Part shown: piece after piece, positions 61,340-64,000 of the stretch
How the letters are laid out: each line of letters opens with the position of its first letter
Numbering within the stretch: the stretch's first letter is position 1
Source: Erythrobacteraceae bacterium
Lineage (GTDB): Bacteria; Pseudomonadota; Alphaproteobacteria; Sphingomonadales; Sphingomonadaceae
NCBI GenBank assembly: GCA_024642525.1
Contig: JAHEAX010000003.1
Span: 62,001 to 126,000 of the forward strand
Direction of reading: 5' to 3'
Length of the DNA stretch: 64,000 nt
The notes under the pieces: model-generated
Told to the model about the DNA's origin: nothing
What the model saw: the letters and a program-made list of their open reading frames with translations, nothing else
Database searches by the model: none
Position numbers and translations under genes: made by a program

Positions 61340-62254
61340 TTGGCTAGTATGGGCCTGAGTATCGACGAGCAAAAAGCAGTCGACCGTTTCAAGAAAGATA
61401 TCGTCGAACCTTCGATGACCAAACTGGTCGTGCTCGATTTCTGGGCCGAATGGTGCGGCCCCTGCAAGGCGCTGACCCCGGTTCTTGAAAAAGTGGCCGC
61501 AGATTATGCCGACAAGGGCGTGGTTCTGGCCAAGGTCAATGTCGATGAAGAACAATTCATCGCCTCGCAGTTTCAGGTGCGATCCATCCCCACTGTCTAT
61601 GCCATGTTCCAGGGCCAACCGGTGGCTGATCTGACGCAGGCCCGCACGGAAAGCCAGCTGAAGCAGATGCTGGACCAGTTGCTGGAAAAACTGCCCGTGG
61701 ATGCCAGCGGCGATGGCGCAGCGCAGCAGGACGTCACCGAATTCATCACCATGGCCGAACAGGTCCTGGCAGAAGGCGATGCGGAACGCGCTGCCGGAGT
61801 TTTTGGCCAGGTGGTTCAGATGGCTCCGGATAATGCTGCTGCCCATGCCGGATTGATTCGCGCCCTGGTCGCGATGGGTGCAACAACCGATGCACGCGCA
61901 ATTCTGGATGCGATGGAACCTGCCCTCAAGGATGACCCGCTGCTGCAGGCAGCAGCCAGCGCGTTGGAACTGGCAGGGACCAGCGTGGATGAAGGCGAAC
62001 TTCAGACATTGCGGGCAACTGCGGCAGAACGCCCCGCCGACATGGACGCGCAAATGGCATTTGCCGAAGCCGCCTATGCAGGCAATTCCCGCGATGAAGC
62101 GGCCGACACGTTGCTGCGCATGGTTGAAAGCGACCGAGAATGGAATGACGGCGCAGCCCGCGCAAAATTGCTGCAGATTTTCGAAGCCGTTGGCCTAGAG
62201 GACCCGTGGGTAGTGGGCACCCGCCGTCGCCTGTCCAAGATCCTGTTCGGATAA
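61340..62254 (+). CDS. cnoX: Thioredoxin-TPR chaperedoxin (CnoX/YbbN-like)
   Basis: A 304-residue protein. The thioredoxin domain (residues 8-115) has an intact WCGPC and cis-Pro in SIPTVYAM; the remainder is TPR-like helices (QVVQMAPDNAAAHAGLIRAL). E. coli CnoX shields proteins from overoxidation and hands them to DnaK or GroEL, but there the motif is SxxC; this one keeps the reducing CGPC pair. TTG 61340 is preferred over ATG 61349 because GGGAG lies seven bases upstream of it. The Lon-domain gene starts 4 bp after its stop. Confidence 0.88.
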   Translation: MASMGLSIDEQKAVDRFKKDIVEPSMTKLVVLDFWAEWCGPCKALTPVLEKVAADYADKGVVLAKVNVDEEQFIASQFQVRSIPTVYAMFQGQPVADLTQARTESQLKQMLDQLLEKLPVDASGDGAAQQDVTEFITMAEQVLAEGDAERAAGVFGQVVQMAPDNAAAHAGLIRALVAMGATTDARAILDAMEPALKDDPLLQAAASALELAGTSVDEGELQTLRATAAERPADMDAQMAFAEAAYAGNSRDEAADTLLRMVESDREWNDGAARAKLLQIFEAVGLEDPWVVGTRRRLSKILFG

Positions 62255-62258
62255 ACCC

Positions 62259-62870
62259 ATGGCGACACGCCTTTCCATCTTTCCGCTGACAGGCACAATC
62301 CTGCTTCCCGGCTTGCAGTTGCCGCTGCACCTGTTCGAACCACGCTACCGCGCATTGGCGAGCGATGCCTTGGCACGCGACCGCCGCATTGCGATGATCC
62401 AGCCGCAACGCCCGCTGGAAGGCGCACCGCTGTTCGCAGTGGGCTGCGTTGGCCGCATCGGCGAATTCGAAGCATTGGATGATGGCCGCTTCAACCTGGT
62501 GCTGGAAGGCGAACAGCGGTTCCGCGTGCTGCGCGAACTGGATGTGACAACGCCGTTTCGCCAAGTCGAAGCCGAACTGATCGAGGATGACGAGGACGAA
62601 GTCCTGAGCAGCATCGAACGCGCCAGCTTTGAACGTGAAGCCAAGAGATTCGCTGATACGCAGAATTACAGCGTGGACTGGGATTCAGTCGCACGGCTTG
62701 ACGATATGTCGCTCATCAATGGCGTGTCGCAGATTGCCCCGTTTGACCCTGCGGCCAAACAGGCACTGCTGGAAGCGGACGATCTGCGCACTCGCTGCGA
62801 ATTACTGGTGCAATTGATGCAGTTCTTCAGCCGCCGTGATGGCGACGATGACCGCGTGACCTTGCAATAA
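62259..62870 (+). CDS. LON peptidase substrate-binding-domain protein
   Basis: A 203-residue protein with only the N-terminal domain of Lon: SIFPLTGTILLPGLQLPLHLFEPRYRAL, then MIQPQ and GCVGRIGEFEALDDGRFNLVLEGEQRFRVL. It has no ATPase or protease part. Stand-alone Lon-N proteins are common in alphaproteobacteria, usually next to the YbbN/CnoX gene as here. A role in recognising damaged proteins is inferred. Convergent with marC, 2 bp between stops. Confidence 0.9.
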   Translation: MATRLSIFPLTGTILLPGLQLPLHLFEPRYRALASDALARDRRIAMIQPQRPLEGAPLFAVGCVGRIGEFEALDDGRFNLVLEGEQRFRVLRELDVTTPFRQVEAELIEDDEDEVLSSIERASFEREAKRFADTQNYSVDWDSVARLDDMSLINGVSQIAPFDPAAKQALLEADDLRTRCELLVQLMQFFSRRDGDDDRVTLQ

Positions 62871-62872
62871 GC

Positions 62873-63496
62873 TTATAGCCCGAATGTACCGCGCAGCCCG
62901 TTGATCACGAATTGCGCGGCCAGGGCAGCCAGCACCACGCCCAGCAGGCGCGTCAGCACAGCTTCGAACTGCGAACCGAACAGCCGCATCAGCGGCGCGG
63001 CAGCCAGCAGAGCAATCAGCGTGAGCACCATAACCGCTGCCAGTGCAGCGAGGATGACGAAGGTTTGCTCAATACCTTCTGCCCGCGCCATCAACAGCAT
63101 GATCGATGCAATGCCGCCTGGCCCAGCCAGCATCGGCATTGCCATCGGGAACACCGACACATCCTCGATTTCAGGGGTCGAGCGTACTTTTTCAGCGCGG
63201 TCTTCCCTTCGCTGGGTGCGCTTTTCAAACACCATTTCCAGCGCAATCAGGAACAGCATGATGCCGCCTGCAATGCGGAATGCGTCGAGTTCGATATGCA
63301 GCGCGCCGAGCACTTCTTCGCCCAATATGGCAAAGAACAGCAGGATGCCGGTGGCGATAACCGTGGCGCGGATGGCCATAGACCGGCGCTGTGCCGGATT
63401 GGCGTTCTGCGTCAGACCGGCATAAATCGGCGCGCATCCGGGCGGGTCGATAATGACGAAAAGCGTGACGAAAGCGGAAATGAACAGTTCTAGCAT
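62873..63496 (-). CDS. MarC-family integral membrane protein
   Basis: A 207-residue protein with six predicted helices and the MarC features FVTLFVIIDPPGCAPIYAGLT near the N terminus and FPMAMPMLAGPGGIASIML in the middle. The family was once tied to antibiotic resistance but has no proven function; its two-repeat topology is transporter-like. The start lies 3 bp after the stop of the upstream hypothetical gene, so they are in one operon. Confidence 0.9.
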   Translation of the reverse strand: MLELFISAFVTLFVIIDPPGCAPIYAGLTQNANPAQRRSMAIRATVIATGILLFFAILGEEVLGALHIELDAFRIAGGIMLFLIALEMVFEKRTQRREDRAEKVRSTPEIEDVSVFPMAMPMLAGPGGIASIMLLMARAEGIEQTFVILAALAAVMVLTLIALLAAAPLMRLFGSQFEAVLTRLLGVVLAALAAQFVINGLRGTFGL

Positions 63497-63499
63497 GGC

Positions 63500-64000
63500 T
63501 TACTCGGCAATCGGGTCTGCGGCCGCTTCGAGAACCAGCTTCATGCCGTCCTTGTCCGCAGTCCACACATAAAGTGTACGTTTGCCATTTTCACCAAGCT
63601 GGAACGACCAGGCCATGGTTTTGTCGGCCGACCGGCGGATGTTCAGTGCAGGGTCTGCCACCACGTCCTTGTCTGCCAGTTTGCAGTCAGCAATGTTGGC
63701 GGATATGATTTCAGGCTCTGCCGGCGCGAATTCGGTCGGCGTGCCGAAATCGAAAATCCACTTATACGTGCCGTCTTGCTGCCGTTCCCACACGGTGTGG
63801 AAGTAACCAGTGCCTCCGTCAGGTTCTGCATAGCTGCCCCGTGTCGCCGCCAGCGATCCATCGCAGCTGCTCCACACTGCAAATGGCTCCCAGGATACCG
63901 CCTGCGCCGGGTTTTCCTGCTGCCTGAGCCATGGCTGCGCTTCGATCGCGCCATTGCGACCGAAAATCAGCGCATTTTCCGCGCCAAACTGGCGAAACGC
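63500..64000 (-). CDS. Hypothetical protein, N terminus beyond the window
   Basis: The minus-strand frame stays open from the stop at 63500 to the window edge, giving at least 166 residues, so the gene is truncated by the edge. The visible part reads FGAENALIFGRNGAIEAQPW, then VWSSCDGSLAATRG, EPDGGTGYFHTVWERQQDGTYKW and a C-terminal TLYVWTADKDGMKLVLEA. The GTG at 63877 is internal, not the start. I do not recognise the family; the size and pattern recall NTF2/DUF4440-like proteins but this is weak. Cotranscribed with marC. Confidence 0.6.
   Translation of the reverse strand, partial: AFRQFGAENALIFGRNGAIEAQPWLRQQENPAQAVSWEPFAVWSSCDGSLAATRGSYAEPDGGTGYFHTVWERQQDGTYKWIFDFGTPTEFAPAEPEIISANIADCKLADKDVVADPALNIRRSADKTMAWSFQLGENGKRTLYVWTADKDGMKLVLEAAADPIAE

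Overview
The window is ordinary chromosomal core DNA from a GC-rich alphaproteobacterium. The gene set points to Sphingomonadales, most likely Erythrobacteraceae: a CC_3452-type secreted protein, UPF0262, a Tim44-domain protein next to SecB, the coaBC-dut and ubiE-ubiB pairs, mutM-rpsT-dnaA, and many GANTC (CcrM-type) sites before dnaA. This placement is inferred from gene content, not from a database search. I see no phage, insertion sequence, CRISPR array or obvious foreign island. Genes are dense and mostly short operons with ATGA overlaps. The only gap over 300 bp lies before dnaA. Layout, 1-20 kb: the end of ahpC, then ahpF; a leftward Tim44-mltA-smr set; rightward secB-murJ-trpS; a DUF4136 lipoprotein; leftward coaBC-dut and ubiE-ubiB; then mutM, rpsT, dnaA, a MoeB/ThiF protein, GFA-cobB, dapB-nth. 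20-32 kb: a DUF6491 lipoprotein, a DAACS transporter, dapE, a cupin, GST plus S1/P1 nuclease, a VOC protein, a nitroreductase, the rpmH-rnpA-yidD-yidC-engB block, and a periplasmic ClpP-fold protein. 31-45 kb: comM, an HxlR regulator facing a CC_3452 protein, a HAD hydrolase, rpmJ, galE, a second DUF4136 lipoprotein with an M14 carboxypeptidase, a UPF0262-GH25-cdd operon, dnaB, a phospholipase D protein, rpoZ, DUF3667. 45-64 kb: ftsH with a 2OG-Fe(II) oxygenase, a three-gene DUF3604 / PpiC-type isomerase / HupE operon, a MaoC hydratase facing putA, an LRAT-like secreted protein, dcd, a saccharopine dehydrogenase-like enzyme, a ZnuD-like TonB receptor next to an alpha-carbonic anhydrase, tRNA-Gly(GCC), cnoX with a Lon-N-domain protein, marC, and an edge-truncated hypothetical. 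Best candidates for something undescribed: the translationally coupled DUF3604-isomerase-HupE operon, which looks like a membrane-anchored PHP-fold metalloenzyme with its own folding factor and a probable metal permease; the zinc-themed TonB receptor / carbonic anhydrase pair; the NC-x-HFV secreted protein after putA; and the degenerate GH25 protein coupled to cytidine deaminase. Notable sequence structures are a perfect 17-bp inverted repeat after rpmJ, a cluster of seven GANTC sites before dnaA, and a heat-shock-type promoter before ftsH.
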